Positions 26,913 to 35,991 are shown, numbered from the stretch's first letter. The stretch: 64,000 bases of DNA from Balneolales bacterium ANBcel1 (GCA_029688905.1 JARULB010000001.1:372001-436000); one strand, 5' to 3'. Numbers and translations are program-made. The notes: generated from the sequence alone by a model not told the origin.

Positions 26913-27740
26913 ATGCCTATTCTGGATAAAAGCAGCCAACATATCCCCAAGCTGAACAAGCTTTTCAAAAAGGAGTTCTTGATCCTGCTTGGCCTTTTTA
27001 TACTCTTGTTGATTATACGGGGCGGGATCGAAATCCGGGATCTGTTCTTCGTTGAACGTGCGATGCAGTTTGACAACTGGGCTTTGAGTATTGCCCGGAA
27101 TCCTGATCATCCCGAACTGCTCCGCGGTCCGCACTGGATTGATGAAGCCGTACGGGACCTGACCGCTCTCGGCGGAGCGACGGTACTGACCCTCACCGTT
27201 ATTTTTGTCACCGGGTACCTGGTTCTCAAAGGCAGTTACCGGTCAGCGGCACTGGTAGTAGTAGCAACCGTCGGCGGCCTGTTCATTAGCCTGGTTCTGA
27301 AAGACTTTTTCCTCAGGGAACGACCGGATATTGTCCCGGCACTGATGGTGGAAACCAGTCCCAGTTTTCCGAGCGGACATTCCATGCTCTCCGCGGTGGT
27401 CTATCTGACACTCGGATCGCTGCTCTCGCGTTTGGAAGCAAGCCCGCGCATCCGGTTATACACCATCAGCATCCCAATTCTGGCGACGCTGATCATCGGA
27501 ATTACCAGAGTACTGCTCGGAGTTCACTACCCAACCGATGTACTGTTCGGATGGACGGTCGGCTTTTTCTGGGCCTCCCTGTGCTGGTTCGTCATGATCG
27601 TTCTCCAGGAACAGAAAGTCGTGGAACCCGTTTTTGAAGAACCGGTTGCGATTGAGGATGAGTCAGAGCCGGAGCTTGAGTCTGGCCCTGAGCTTGACTC
27701 TGGTTCGAAACATGACTCTGACCCGAACCCGAAGTCGTGA
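26913..27740 (+). CDS. PAP2 family phosphatase, acidic C-terminal tail
   Basis: A 275-residue membrane lipid phosphatase. The three PAP2 motifs are present: K-x6-RP (KDFFLRERPD), PSGH (SFPSGHSMLSAVVYL) and R-x5-H-x3-D (TRVLLGVHYPTDVLFG), which form the active site. Six helices are likely. Candidate substrates are undecaprenyl pyrophosphate, phosphatidate or PgpB-type lipids. After the last helix (about residue 235) comes a 40-residue acidic/serine tail with a repeated E/D-x-S-G-P-E-L pattern. It is divergent from the lipid kinase and dedA, giving a local lipid-metabolism group. The ATG at 26913 is without strong SD. Confidence 0.88.
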   Translation: MPILDKSSQHIPKLNKLFKKEFLILLGLFILLLIIRGGIEIRDLFFVERAMQFDNWALSIARNPDHPELLRGPHWIDEAVRDLTALGGATVLTLTVIFVTGYLVLKGSYRSAALVVVATVGGLFISLVLKDFFLRERPDIVPALMVETSPSFPSGHSMLSAVVYLTLGSLLSRLEASPRIRLYTISIPILATLIIGITRVLLGVHYPTDVLFGWTVGFFWASLCWFVMIVLQEQKVVEPVFEEPVAIEDESEPELESGPELDSGSKHDSDPNPKS

Positions 27741-27776
27741 CCAGGGTCCGGGCACAGCTTCCATTCGCTTCCCCCG

Positions 27777-29870
27777 CTACTCCTCCCCGGATTTCATGAA
27801 AATGGCCGCAGATGTGGGTGGCATGGTAACTCTCAGACCATCATCGGAACGGTGTCGGGCGATATTCTGCAGATTGAGCACTTCATTCCAGTGCTGGGGA
27901 TCTTCCAGCGGGATCGTCAATTCCGCCGACTCCTGTTCATGGTTATTGAACAGGATAATCGCACGGGGACTGCCCGTCGGATCCGGGTTTCCAGCGCCAT
28001 CAGTGCCTGAACCGGCGCCTGCCACCCTGTCGCCAAAACTGCGCTCGTAGATCAGGACATTACGTTCGTCATCAGCCATCAGCACATTCAGCTCACCCCA
28101 TGAAAAAACCGGGTTCTCACGCCGCAGATGGATCAGATGGCGGTAGTAGTTCCACAGCTCGAGATCGGCCCTGACCTCATCTCGGGGCCGTTCGCGGTCG
28201 AACGGATGCGTGGTTTCGTCTTCGAACTCCAGGTCCGGCCAGATCAGCGGCTTGCGGTTATCGGGATCGTCGGCGCCCCACATTCCAAACTCGTCACCCA
28301 TCCAGACATGCGGTGCACCCGGCCAGGTAAATTGTTGGGCCAGAATAAGACGCACATCCCGCCAGGTCCGCTCGTCCGGCCGATGGATTTTGTAATCGGG
28401 GGTTTCCCGCGGATTGACCCGGTATTTATACTGACGCTGATTGTAAATGGAAGTGGAGAAACGGGGGCTGTCATGGCTGGCCGTCAGATTCATATTCGCG
28501 CGCAGCACCTCCTCCCGCACTCCCGCCGATACCGAGTCAAGATGATGGATGTATTCGGAGGGGTTGGTCAGCTCGGGCACTGCTCTGCCAAGCCATTGCC
28601 GGGTTGGCATGTACCAGCGGTAGTTCATGATTGCATCGAAGATATCGCCCTGAAGCCAGTCGGTGGGATCCATCATTTCTTCCGGCCAGTCGGCCCACCA
28701 CAATTCGCCTATCAATACGGCATCCGGGTTGATGCTCCGCACAAATTTGCGATAATCCCGCCAGAAGTCGACGGGAATCAGTTCGGCGACATCCAGCCGG
28801 AACCCGTCCACACCGCGATCCACATCGCCGTCGGGAGCCATCCAGCGCCGGGTGACGGCAAAAATATGACGCTTCAGGTCGGGATGAAGGTCGCCGGGAA
28901 TCATCTCCCCATGCTCGAAATCATCCACTGAATCGTACCGGCGGAATTGCGGCAACTCAGGTACCCCCGCCCATCCGGAGTACTCAAACTCGTTCTCATC
29001 GGTTTCCGGATCATCAAACCGTTCGATTTGATACCAATCTGAATACGGCGAATCTTCCTGATGCTCCAAAATGTGCTGCCAGGCCCAGAAAGTGACACCT
29101 GTGTGATTCCAGGAGTAGTCCATGATCACGCGAATGTCACGCCGGTGCGCCTCCTCGATCACCTTCAGGAACATTTTGTCGGCGGCAGTCCAGACCCACG
29201 TATCGGGATCGGCCGGATCTTCCTGCGCCATCAGCTCGCGGTCACCCTCGGGGTCGGGCCCGAAATTCACATCGATATGCCGGAAATTTCTTGCGTCATA
29301 TTTATGCATGGATGGCGCGTCGTTCAGCGGGTTGAAATAGATCGCCGTGATTCCGAGGTCTTCCAGATAGTCGAGCTGATCCAGCACGCCCTGCAAATCT
29401 CCGCCATACCGGCGCATGTGAATCCACTCATAGATGTCCAGATCCGTATCGGCGACCCAATCATCATGAGTGTACCAGTCATGGCCCCACGGAGTCGGCT
29501 CCCAGCTATCCGGTTGGTCGTGCGGCCACGAGCCATCAATACTCACCAAATCGGGCTGGTTGTCCGGATCGCCGTCCCGGAATCGCTCGACAAAAATCTG
29601 ATACCAGATCGCGTCCTGTGTCCATTCCGGCACCGATGTCAGGTCTTCATCCGGCACATGGTCCGGAACGGCATAGGGATCCTCCGGCGAACCGCATCCA
29701 AAAAGCAATAACGCGAGAAAGAGCAACGCCATGATCAGGCCGGACGGGCACCATCCGGCATTCCAGGATTTGTAACAACGGCCGCCAGGATAACCTGTGC
29801 TACTGGTTTCCGAATGGGAGTGATCTGCCTTTCCGGTAAAATCACACTGCGAAGACAAACGATTTTTCAT
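27777..29870 (-). CDS. GH13 alpha-amylase family lipoprotein
   Basis: A 697-residue alpha-glucan hydrolase closely related in layout to the GH13 at 20648-22681. Catalytic residues: Asp in GFRLDVAELIP, Glu in LIGELWWAD, Asp in NLTASHDSPRF; WYQIFVERFRDGD and DEFGMWGADDPDNRKP are subfamily markers. A hydrophobic stretch ends in LLLFGCGSP, a lipobox near residue 59. The N-terminus before it is unusually long (about 46 residues), and no better start was found. Its ATG overlaps the stop of the T9SS amylase by 4 bp (ATGA), so the two are translationally coupled. Convergent with the PAP2 gene. Confidence 0.92.
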   Translation of the reverse strand: MKNRLSSQCDFTGKADHSHSETSSTGYPGGRCYKSWNAGWCPSGLIMALLFLALLLFGCGSPEDPYAVPDHVPDEDLTSVPEWTQDAIWYQIFVERFRDGDPDNQPDLVSIDGSWPHDQPDSWEPTPWGHDWYTHDDWVADTDLDIYEWIHMRRYGGDLQGVLDQLDYLEDLGITAIYFNPLNDAPSMHKYDARNFRHIDVNFGPDPEGDRELMAQEDPADPDTWVWTAADKMFLKVIEEAHRRDIRVIMDYSWNHTGVTFWAWQHILEHQEDSPYSDWYQIERFDDPETDENEFEYSGWAGVPELPQFRRYDSVDDFEHGEMIPGDLHPDLKRHIFAVTRRWMAPDGDVDRGVDGFRLDVAELIPVDFWRDYRKFVRSINPDAVLIGELWWADWPEEMMDPTDWLQGDIFDAIMNYRWYMPTRQWLGRAVPELTNPSEYIHHLDSVSAGVREEVLRANMNLTASHDSPRFSTSIYNQRQYKYRVNPRETPDYKIHRPDERTWRDVRLILAQQFTWPGAPHVWMGDEFGMWGADDPDNRKPLIWPDLEFEDETTHPFDRERPRDEVRADLELWNYYRHLIHLRRENPVFSWGELNVLMADDERNVLIYERSFGDRVAGAGSGTDGAGNPDPTGSPRAIILFNNHEQESAELTIPLEDPQHWNEVLNLQNIARHRSDDGLRVTMPPTSAAIFMKSGEE

Positions 29871-31513
29871 TTGAGTAACATCATTTTTCGGGTGAAGGTA
29901 TGCTGGCCGGCCTGCATTCGGATCAAATAGGTACCGCTGCTGAGGCCGGATGCGTCGAAGTTAACTGTGTGTGCCCCCGGTTCCTGCCGGTTATTGACCA
30001 GAGTCGCTGCCCTCCTGCCGAGCATATCAAAAACCGCAATTTCGACATGAACCGCTTCCGGTAACTCGTAGGCTATTGTGGTCGCAGGATTGAACGGGTT
30101 TGGATAGTTTTGGTGCAAGGAATAGCGTTCCGGAAGCTCATCAGTCATGGAAGAGGTCGGATCACCGAGCCGTTCATATACCCGATATCCCCAGGCCGGC
30201 AATGTGACCGTCTCCTGGCCATGATAGTTGGATACACTTCCGGTAAAAATTTCACGATACTGTCCGGAGTATCCGTCATTGGACTCCAAAGTCACCGTTT
30301 GTTCAGAGTCCGACAGGTTATACATCACAAACACCTGATCCTCATCCACAGACCGCGTGAATGCATATACATCCTGATCGTTGGAAGTGCCGACCCGTTG
30401 CGGCTGACCTCCCAAATCGCCGTTCCAGAGAGCCTGGTTTTCCCTCTTCAGTTGCAGAAGAGACGTGTACATATCCTTTTTCGGATGCTCCTGCCAGTTG
30501 ATCTGGTCTTTCTCGAAAAAGGCGAGCCTTTCGTCCAGACCCGCTTCCTGCCCGCTGTAAATCAGCGGCATACCAGATATCGTATGTGTCAGCACGGCAA
30601 AAACTTCTGCAGCGTCCCCGAACAATTCGGCGGTCGTCCCTACCCACGAATTTTCGTCATGATTGGAGGTAAAATACATCCGGTAGGCTTCCGGTGGAAA
30701 CCGATTGATTTCATCCTGCATGTAATTGTGCAGATCTCCGGCATCGTCATCTCCGTCGGCAATTCGTCTTAAGACACCGTGACCGAAGCCGTAAAGCCCC
30801 CATCCGAATGACATATCAAAACCCAGGTCATGCCATTTTGGCTCATGATGTTCGGCGAGCAAAAAAATATCGGGCCTGGCATCCTTCAACGCCTGGTTGA
30901 GATCATCCAGAAAATCATCTTCCAGCACATGGGATACGGCATCATAGCGGAAGCCGTCGACGTTGTACTCTTCTACCCAAAAAAGCATCGCATCGATCAT
31001 GTAGTCCAGCAAATCGGGATTGGAGTGGTCCAGTTGTATCACATCAGACCAACCTGTGCCGGGTGGAGGGATAAACTCTCCCCCTTCGGTGATGTACCAC
31101 TCCGGGTGTTCTTCTGTCAAATAGTTATCCCACGATGTGTGATTGGGAACCCAGTCAAGCATCACATACATCCCTCGTTCATGTATCTCCCGGACCAGAT
31201 CTTCAAAATCTTCCAGTGTTCCGAATTCGGGATTGATATCTTTGTAATCCCTGACCGAGTAGTAGCTGCCCAGCGACCCAAGCCTGTTCTCCAGGCCGAT
31301 CGGATGGATGGGCATCAGCCATAAAATACCGACACCCATTTCCTCAAGACGGTCAAGATGTTCCGCAAACGCTGAAAATGTTCCTTCTTCGGTATACTGG
31401 CGGATATTTACTTCGTACATGCCCAGGTTATAGGTCCAGTCCTGGTGACTTTGTGCAAATACCACCACCGGGGTCAATGTCACAAATATGGCACTCAGCA
31501 GTACATTTCGCAT
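29867..31513 (-). CDS. GH13 alpha-amylase with T9SS C-terminal sorting domain
   Basis: A secreted amylase of 548 residues. A signal peptide (RNVLLSAIFVTLTPVVVFAQS) precedes a GH13 barrel with catalytic Asp in GFRYDAVSHVL, Glu in LLAEHHEPKW and Asp in TSNHDENSWVG, then a short beta domain. The last 88 residues are a type A T9SS sorting domain starting at YSLHQNYPNPFNPATTI and ending TRKMMLLK, which directs export across the outer membrane and surface attachment or release. I chose the ATG at 31513 for the best signal peptide; the frame continues to 31609. Downstream of the larger T9SS amylase and coupled to the next GH13 gene. Confidence 0.92.
   Translation of the reverse strand: MRNVLLSAIFVTLTPVVVFAQSHQDWTYNLGMYEVNIRQYTEEGTFSAFAEHLDRLEEMGVGILWLMPIHPIGLENRLGSLGSYYSVRDYKDINPEFGTLEDFEDLVREIHERGMYVMLDWVPNHTSWDNYLTEEHPEWYITEGGEFIPPPGTGWSDVIQLDHSNPDLLDYMIDAMLFWVEEYNVDGFRYDAVSHVLEDDFLDDLNQALKDARPDIFLLAEHHEPKWHDLGFDMSFGWGLYGFGHGVLRRIADGDDDAGDLHNYMQDEINRFPPEAYRMYFTSNHDENSWVGTTAELFGDAAEVFAVLTHTISGMPLIYSGQEAGLDERLAFFEKDQINWQEHPKKDMYTSLLQLKRENQALWNGDLGGQPQRVGTSNDQDVYAFTRSVDEDQVFVMYNLSDSEQTVTLESNDGYSGQYREIFTGSVSNYHGQETVTLPAWGYRVYERLGDPTSSMTDELPERYSLHQNYPNPFNPATTIAYELPEAVHVEIAVFDMLGRRAATLVNNRQEPGAHTVNFDASGLSSGTYLIRMQAGQHTFTRKMMLLK
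29877..29963 (-). repeat. T9SS tail repeat, copy 1
   Basis: This 87-bp stretch encoding the last part of the T9SS domain is nearly identical, including third codon positions, to 31626-31712 in the adjacent amylase; only a handful of bases differ. The encoded last 30 residues are identical. It suggests recent duplication or gene conversion. Confidence 0.85.
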
Positions 31514-31615
31514 ATGGCAGGCAAATTTATGGAGAAACGTGTGACTCCAGGCAAATTCTACGCTAGCTTTATCCCAGAATAACGGAGAATATGCCCGGGT
31601 GTCACGCACCTCTCA

Positions 31616-34600
31616 TTATTTCAACAACATCATTTTTCGGGTGAAGGTATGCTGGCCGGCCTGCATCCGGATCAGATAGGTACCGCTGCTCAGGCCGGAT
31701 GCGTCAAAGGTAACCGTATGAGCACCTGCAGACTGAGGGGTATTCACCAGTGTCGCGACCCGGCGTCCGAGTATGTCGTAAACATGGAGATCGACATGAG
31801 CATCATGAGCCAGCTCATACGAAATCGTGGTTGCCGGATTGAACGGATTCGGGTAATTCGGGTTCAGGGCAAAACGCTCCGGCCGCTCTGCGTACCCATC
31901 CTCCGGATCCGCTGATGTCGGCGCTATACCCTGTGGCGGTGTCTCCAGCGGCTCTGTCGTATAGATGCGGAATACGCCGGGCGGGACTTCAACAGACCAG
32001 TTATCACCGAGCATATCGCCGGTTACCTCAATCGACTCGCCGGAGAAGTATTCATACCAGGTGCCGGTTTCGGTAAATCGCGGCCGGATTTCCATGAATT
32101 CGACATCAAAATTACCGGCTATCACCGCGTCCATCGTTTCGTGCTGCAGCGTGATGGTTTTGATGGATGTGTTCATGCCATAGAAATTGACCTCGGTATC
32201 GGTATCGTGGAACACCGGGTTTTCCTGACGCATTTTGAGCAGCCACTGCCAGGTCTGATACACCGCGTAGCGATCCGGATCGTCGTAATAATCCCATCGC
32301 ACGGGTTTGCGATCGGTTCGTCCGGGATCGCCGGGTTCACAATCCCCATTGGTGCCGTCGCCGGGTTTGAGGCATTCGTCCGGTCCGCCGCCATACCCAA
32401 GCTCACCGAACTGCCAGAGCATCTTGGGTCCGGGGATAGTCAGGAAAAACGCGCCGGCCAGTTTTTGCCGGTTCAGAGCGTTGGTGAGTCGGGTGATATC
32501 GTATCGATCGCCGCTGTTTCCATAATTCAGATTCTTGAACATCAGCCACTGCTCGTCGTGGCTCTCCATGTAGCCGATCAGGTTTGGATGCTCCCAGTCA
32601 CGGTTCCGGTAATAGACCCCGGAAAAATTGGACTTGTTGCTGTCGTGCCAACCCATGGAGGCTTCGCTGTAGTTGTAGTTGTGATTGCCCCAGAGCAGCA
32701 TGCCGTTATAGCCCTCATCCGTTCGGTATGCGGCCAGCTCTTTTTCCTCTTCGTTGGCGGCAAAATGTTCGAGGATGATGTAGGAATCCGGGTCCACGCT
32801 CCACATCTCATCCGCCATGCGCTTCAGATTTGCGATACGCTCGGGATTGTAGCCGTCCAGCATCCCGCCCTCCTGCACATTAGTGGCGAACCCTTTGGTC
32901 AGGTCGAACCGGAATCCGTCCACATTAAACTCTTCCAGCCAGTAGCGATTGGCCCGGTCCATCCAGTACTTGATGAAAGGATGGTCGTGATTGAGGTGGT
33001 TGAATACATTATAGGCGTGTCCGGGACCGATGAGTGGGTTGGTATTCCGGTTTTCGCCGTACAGGCGGATGAGCGGTGACTGGCCCGTCGCGTGGTTGTA
33101 GACCACATCCAGAATAACGGCCATATCCCGTTTGTGCGCCTCGTCCACCAGCCGGCGGAATTCGTCGGCCGGACCGTAGGCTTTGTCCAGGGCAAGGTGG
33201 AAATTGGGATTGTAGCCCCAGCTGTCGTTACCGTCGAAGTTGCTCACCGGCATCAGCTCGATGGCGTTGACCCCCAGCCGGTGGAGGTAGTCGAGTGTAT
33301 CGGCGAGGTTGGCGTAGGTTCCGTTATCCAGAAAATCGCGTATCAGCAACTCGTATATCACCAGTTCGGACGGGTCGGGCCGCTGATAGTCCGTTGCCTG
33401 CCACTGGTACGGCTGCCGTCCTGTTTCCAGTATACTGACCATGTGCTCGGTCATGCCGTGGGGATATTCCTTCAGGCCGGGATAGACGGCACTGGAGATA
33501 TGCCGGTCCTTCCACGGGGAGAGGACCTTGTGTGAAAACGGATCACCCATGCGGATGTCGCCGTCAATCAGGTACTGGAAGCCATACTCCAAACCGGGCT
33601 CGAGTCCGTCGAGAGTGAGCCAGAACAGAACACTGTCGGCCGAGGCGGTTTCACGCGCCATGAAATAGTCGGTATCGGCCTGCCAGTCGTTGAAGTCACC
33701 GATCACATAGACAAACTCCTTTTCGGGGGCCCAGAGCACCAGGGTGGCTTTGCTGTCGTCTCCTTCGTGGTAGTTGATGCCATGTTCCATTCCATCCGGA
33801 ACCGGTATTTCCGTGATACCGGGATTGATGATGACTTCAAACGATGCTTCGGCTGTATTTCCTCCATCATCCTCGGCCACAATGCGGACATGGGTCTCGC
33901 CGGAATCCTGCGGTGTGAAGTCGTAGCTTAGAGTAGGGCCGGATTCCTGTGCGACCGAGTTTTCATTGATAAAGAGCTCCAGGGTGACGGTAGCCACTCC
34001 GGTCACGTGCGCGGAAGCTTCAATGGTAATCACTTCCGATGGATTGACGATCAGCGGGCCCATGGAGGGCAGCCGGGGCAGGTCAAACCTGACGATCAGT
34101 TCCTCGCCGTAGATATCCACGAAAAAGTCCTCTGTCTGCGGACTCCCTCCTTCCCCGCGAAATACCATGGCAAGCTGGTGAATTTCCCCGGTACTCTGTG
34201 GAAGTCCGTAGAAGTCGCGGATATCTTCAATATGAAGTTCCCAGATATCACCACCCGTGTTATCGAGCTGAGGCTGGTTGTTGTCGTTGCCCCAGTCGCC
34301 GATGACATAGCTCCAGTCGCCCCCCTCATTAAGTATGACACCGGTATGGGTGTACACATCACCTCCATAGCCGGCCAGGTCGGTTTCGGAAGCATCGAAA
34401 ATGATGGTTACCGGTGAATCAAGAACAGGAAACGCAGGTTCTGTGCGCACTGTCTGCGCAATCGTGCTTTGCGCAGCGAAAAGCAGGATCAGTAGTGTGA
34501 GAACCGCGAATGCGAGGACTTTTGACCCATTTGATGGCGATTTCTTTTTTTCGGATCCGGCGCGGGGGTTGTTTTGATGAGTTTCCGGCCGATTCGGGAA

Positions 34601-34681
34601 AAAGCTGCAACGTGAAAAACCTGATGCAGGTATCCGAAGTGAAAGATCATTCAAAAGCGGTAATTGTGATAAGCGGATCAT
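31616..34681 (-). CDS. large GH13 enzyme with CBM48-like module and T9SS domain
   Basis: A 1021-residue secreted amylase. Order: about 54 polar residues, a hydrophobic signal segment ending AQSTIAQ, two beta-sandwich modules (about residues 78-290), a CBM48-like module (ATLVLWAPEKEFVYVIGDFNDW onward), the GH13 barrel with Asp in GFRFDLTKGFA, Glu in IILEHFAANEE and Asp in YMESHDEQWLM, a C-terminal beta domain, and a T9SS domain with NPNYPNPFNPATTI. The CBM48 and barrel resemble pullulanase/branching-type enzymes, so debranching or maltogenic activity is possible. No in-frame start nearer the signal was found. First of three leftward GH13 genes, 195 bp downstream of lacI. Confidence 0.92.
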   Translation of the reverse strand: MIRLSQLPLLNDLSLRIPASGFSRCSFFPNRPETHQNNPRAGSEKKKSPSNGSKVLAFAVLTLLILLFAAQSTIAQTVRTEPAFPVLDSPVTIIFDASETDLAGYGGDVYTHTGVILNEGGDWSYVIGDWGNDNNQPQLDNTGGDIWELHIEDIRDFYGLPQSTGEIHQLAMVFRGEGGSPQTEDFFVDIYGEELIVRFDLPRLPSMGPLIVNPSEVITIEASAHVTGVATVTLELFINENSVAQESGPTLSYDFTPQDSGETHVRIVAEDDGGNTAEASFEVIINPGITEIPVPDGMEHGINYHEGDDSKATLVLWAPEKEFVYVIGDFNDWQADTDYFMARETASADSVLFWLTLDGLEPGLEYGFQYLIDGDIRMGDPFSHKVLSPWKDRHISSAVYPGLKEYPHGMTEHMVSILETGRQPYQWQATDYQRPDPSELVIYELLIRDFLDNGTYANLADTLDYLHRLGVNAIELMPVSNFDGNDSWGYNPNFHLALDKAYGPADEFRRLVDEAHKRDMAVILDVVYNHATGQSPLIRLYGENRNTNPLIGPGHAYNVFNHLNHDHPFIKYWMDRANRYWLEEFNVDGFRFDLTKGFATNVQEGGMLDGYNPERIANLKRMADEMWSVDPDSYIILEHFAANEEEKELAAYRTDEGYNGMLLWGNHNYNYSEASMGWHDSNKSNFSGVYYRNRDWEHPNLIGYMESHDEQWLMFKNLNYGNSGDRYDITRLTNALNRQKLAGAFFLTIPGPKMLWQFGELGYGGGPDECLKPGDGTNGDCEPGDPGRTDRKPVRWDYYDDPDRYAVYQTWQWLLKMRQENPVFHDTDTEVNFYGMNTSIKTITLQHETMDAVIAGNFDVEFMEIRPRFTETGTWYEYFSGESIEVTGDMLGDNWSVEVPPGVFRIYTTEPLETPPQGIAPTSADPEDGYAERPERFALNPNYPNPFNPATTISYELAHDAHVDLHVYDILGRRVATLVNTPQSAGAHTVTFDASGLSSGTYLIRMQAGQHTFTRKMMLLK
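31626..31712 (-). repeat. T9SS tail repeat, copy 2
   Basis: Partner of 29877-29963. The similarity is concentrated in the last 30 codons and falls off upstream, where the two sorting domains still align but differ at many positions, as expected for a converted tract. Confidence 0.85.
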
Positions 34682-34844
34682 AGTCGGAGAAGTGATGAGA
34701 GGTCTGGAGTGAATTCAGGATGGTCTTCAGGCAGGCCTTATCCCGATGGCCGAAATGACCTGGCCTTCAGGGCTGAAAGCGGACTTGCCGGAATTGTCGG
34801 CACCCGCATACAGCCGGGATACTGTGAATGGGGGGATGGCTGCA

Positions 34845-34873
34845 AACGGCCGGTTCAGGATACAATGGCCGTT
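34845..34873 (-). terminator. possible terminator after lacI
   Basis: AACGGCC (34845-34851) and GGCCGTT (34867-34873) form a 7-bp stem with a 15-base loop directly after the lacI stop on the minus strand. Only three T follow, so termination may be weak. Confidence 0.3.
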
Positions 34874-34876
34874 ACA

Positions 34877-35923
34877 TTACGTAGGTGAGCCGCTTTGAGC
34901 CGGCTTAACCTTTTCGGGTGCCATACCGGCATATCTGGGCGAGGAGTTGCGCAGGACCAGATCGGGTGAAAAAACGGTGTGAGTGATGTCTGTTTCTTTG
35001 TTATCTATGCGGCTGATTATTTTGTCAATCGACAAGACCCCCATGTCGTACATGGGCTGCCTCATGGTTGAAAGTCCGAAGTATTCGGAAAACTGGAGGT
35101 CATCGAATCCGATAATGGACATATGCTTCCCATAATCGCGCATTGCTTTGACGGCACCCAGCGCCTGGATATCGGAAGCGCAGAAACAGGCTTCCGGCGG
35201 CTGTTTCATTTCAAGGAGTTTCGACATGGCCTCATACCCGTTCACCTCGGTGAATCCGTCGCGTTCCATATTATCACCGGTAACGATCATATCGGGGTTG
35301 ACGAGGTGGCCGGCGTCTTCCATGGCCCGTCTGTAGCCCAGAACACGCTCATAGCTGGGTTTTGACTCCTGCATGGCACAAATCATACCGATTGAGCGGT
35401 ATCCTTCTTCGATGAGGTGGTTTGTAGCGGTATATGCGCCTTCGATGCTATCCACGCTGATGGTATCGAATCCATGAAAATACTCATCGATAAGTACCAC
35501 GGGAACCCCATAGCGGCGCAATTTTTCCCACTCGCTGTCAGCGAGGTGCACGGAGATCACAATATAGCCTTCACCCCAGCCACGTTTCATGATATCGTTC
35601 GCCTGGCCGAGCAGGTCATCGGCCATTTTGACATTAAAAATCTGCAGGTCGTAATCGTAGTCGGCAATCTTGTCCTGCATACCGGCCAATACCTCCATAA
35701 AGAAGTAGTTGGAGATTACCGGAACGATCACAGTGATTATGCCCGTCTTTTTACGAGCAAGGCTTTGCGCGAGAGCCCTCGGGTGATACCCGATTTTCTC
35801 GGCGACGGCCAGCACTTTGTCCCTGGTTTTGGCGGTAACGCTACTGCTGTTGTTGAAGACCCTGGAAACGGTGGCGATACTTACGCCCGCCTCCTTCGCG
35901 ATATCATAGATTGTTGAGCTCAA
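34877..35923 (-). CDS. LacI family transcriptional regulator
   Basis: A 348-residue repressor or activator. The N-terminal LacI HTH is clear (TIYDIAKEAGVSIATVSRVF), followed by the hinge helix ALAQSLARKKTG and a periplasmic-binding-like effector domain with CFCASDIQALGAVKAM and IIGFDDLQFSEY. The start codon is TTG at 35923, the only one giving a normal HTH N-terminus. It lies 68 bp after susE, behind an intrinsic terminator, and is followed by GH13 genes, so a maltodextrin-type effector is likely. The operator candidates are the palindromes at 41824-41837 and 41871-41884. Bacteroides sus loci use SusR instead, so this differs. Confidence 0.93.
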   Translation of the reverse strand: MSSTIYDIAKEAGVSIATVSRVFNNSSSVTAKTRDKVLAVAEKIGYHPRALAQSLARKKTGIITVIVPVISNYFFMEVLAGMQDKIADYDYDLQIFNVKMADDLLGQANDIMKRGWGEGYIVISVHLADSEWEKLRRYGVPVVLIDEYFHGFDTISVDSIEGAYTATNHLIEEGYRSIGMICAMQESKPSYERVLGYRRAMEDAGHLVNPDMIVTGDNMERDGFTEVNGYEAMSKLLEMKQPPEACFCASDIQALGAVKAMRDYGKHMSIIGFDDLQFSEYFGLSTMRQPMYDMGVLSIDKIISRIDNKETDITHTVFSPDLVLRNSSPRYAGMAPEKVKPAQSGSPT

Positions 35924-35933
35924 ATTCCGGGAA

Positions 35934-35979
35934 TAAAAAAATAAGTGGTATCCGCCTGTCCGGTGGACAAGCGGATACC
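35934..35979 (-). terminator. intrinsic terminator between susE and lacI
   Basis: On the minus strand a 9-bp stem (35979-35971 with 35955-35947), extended inward by five more pairs after one mismatch, closes on a 3-base loop. It is followed at 35940-35935 by a run of T. It lies just after the susE stop and before the lacI start, so lacI would be read only by read-through or from its own promoter. Confidence 0.85.
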
Positions 35980-35991
35980 AGGTGTTACGGA

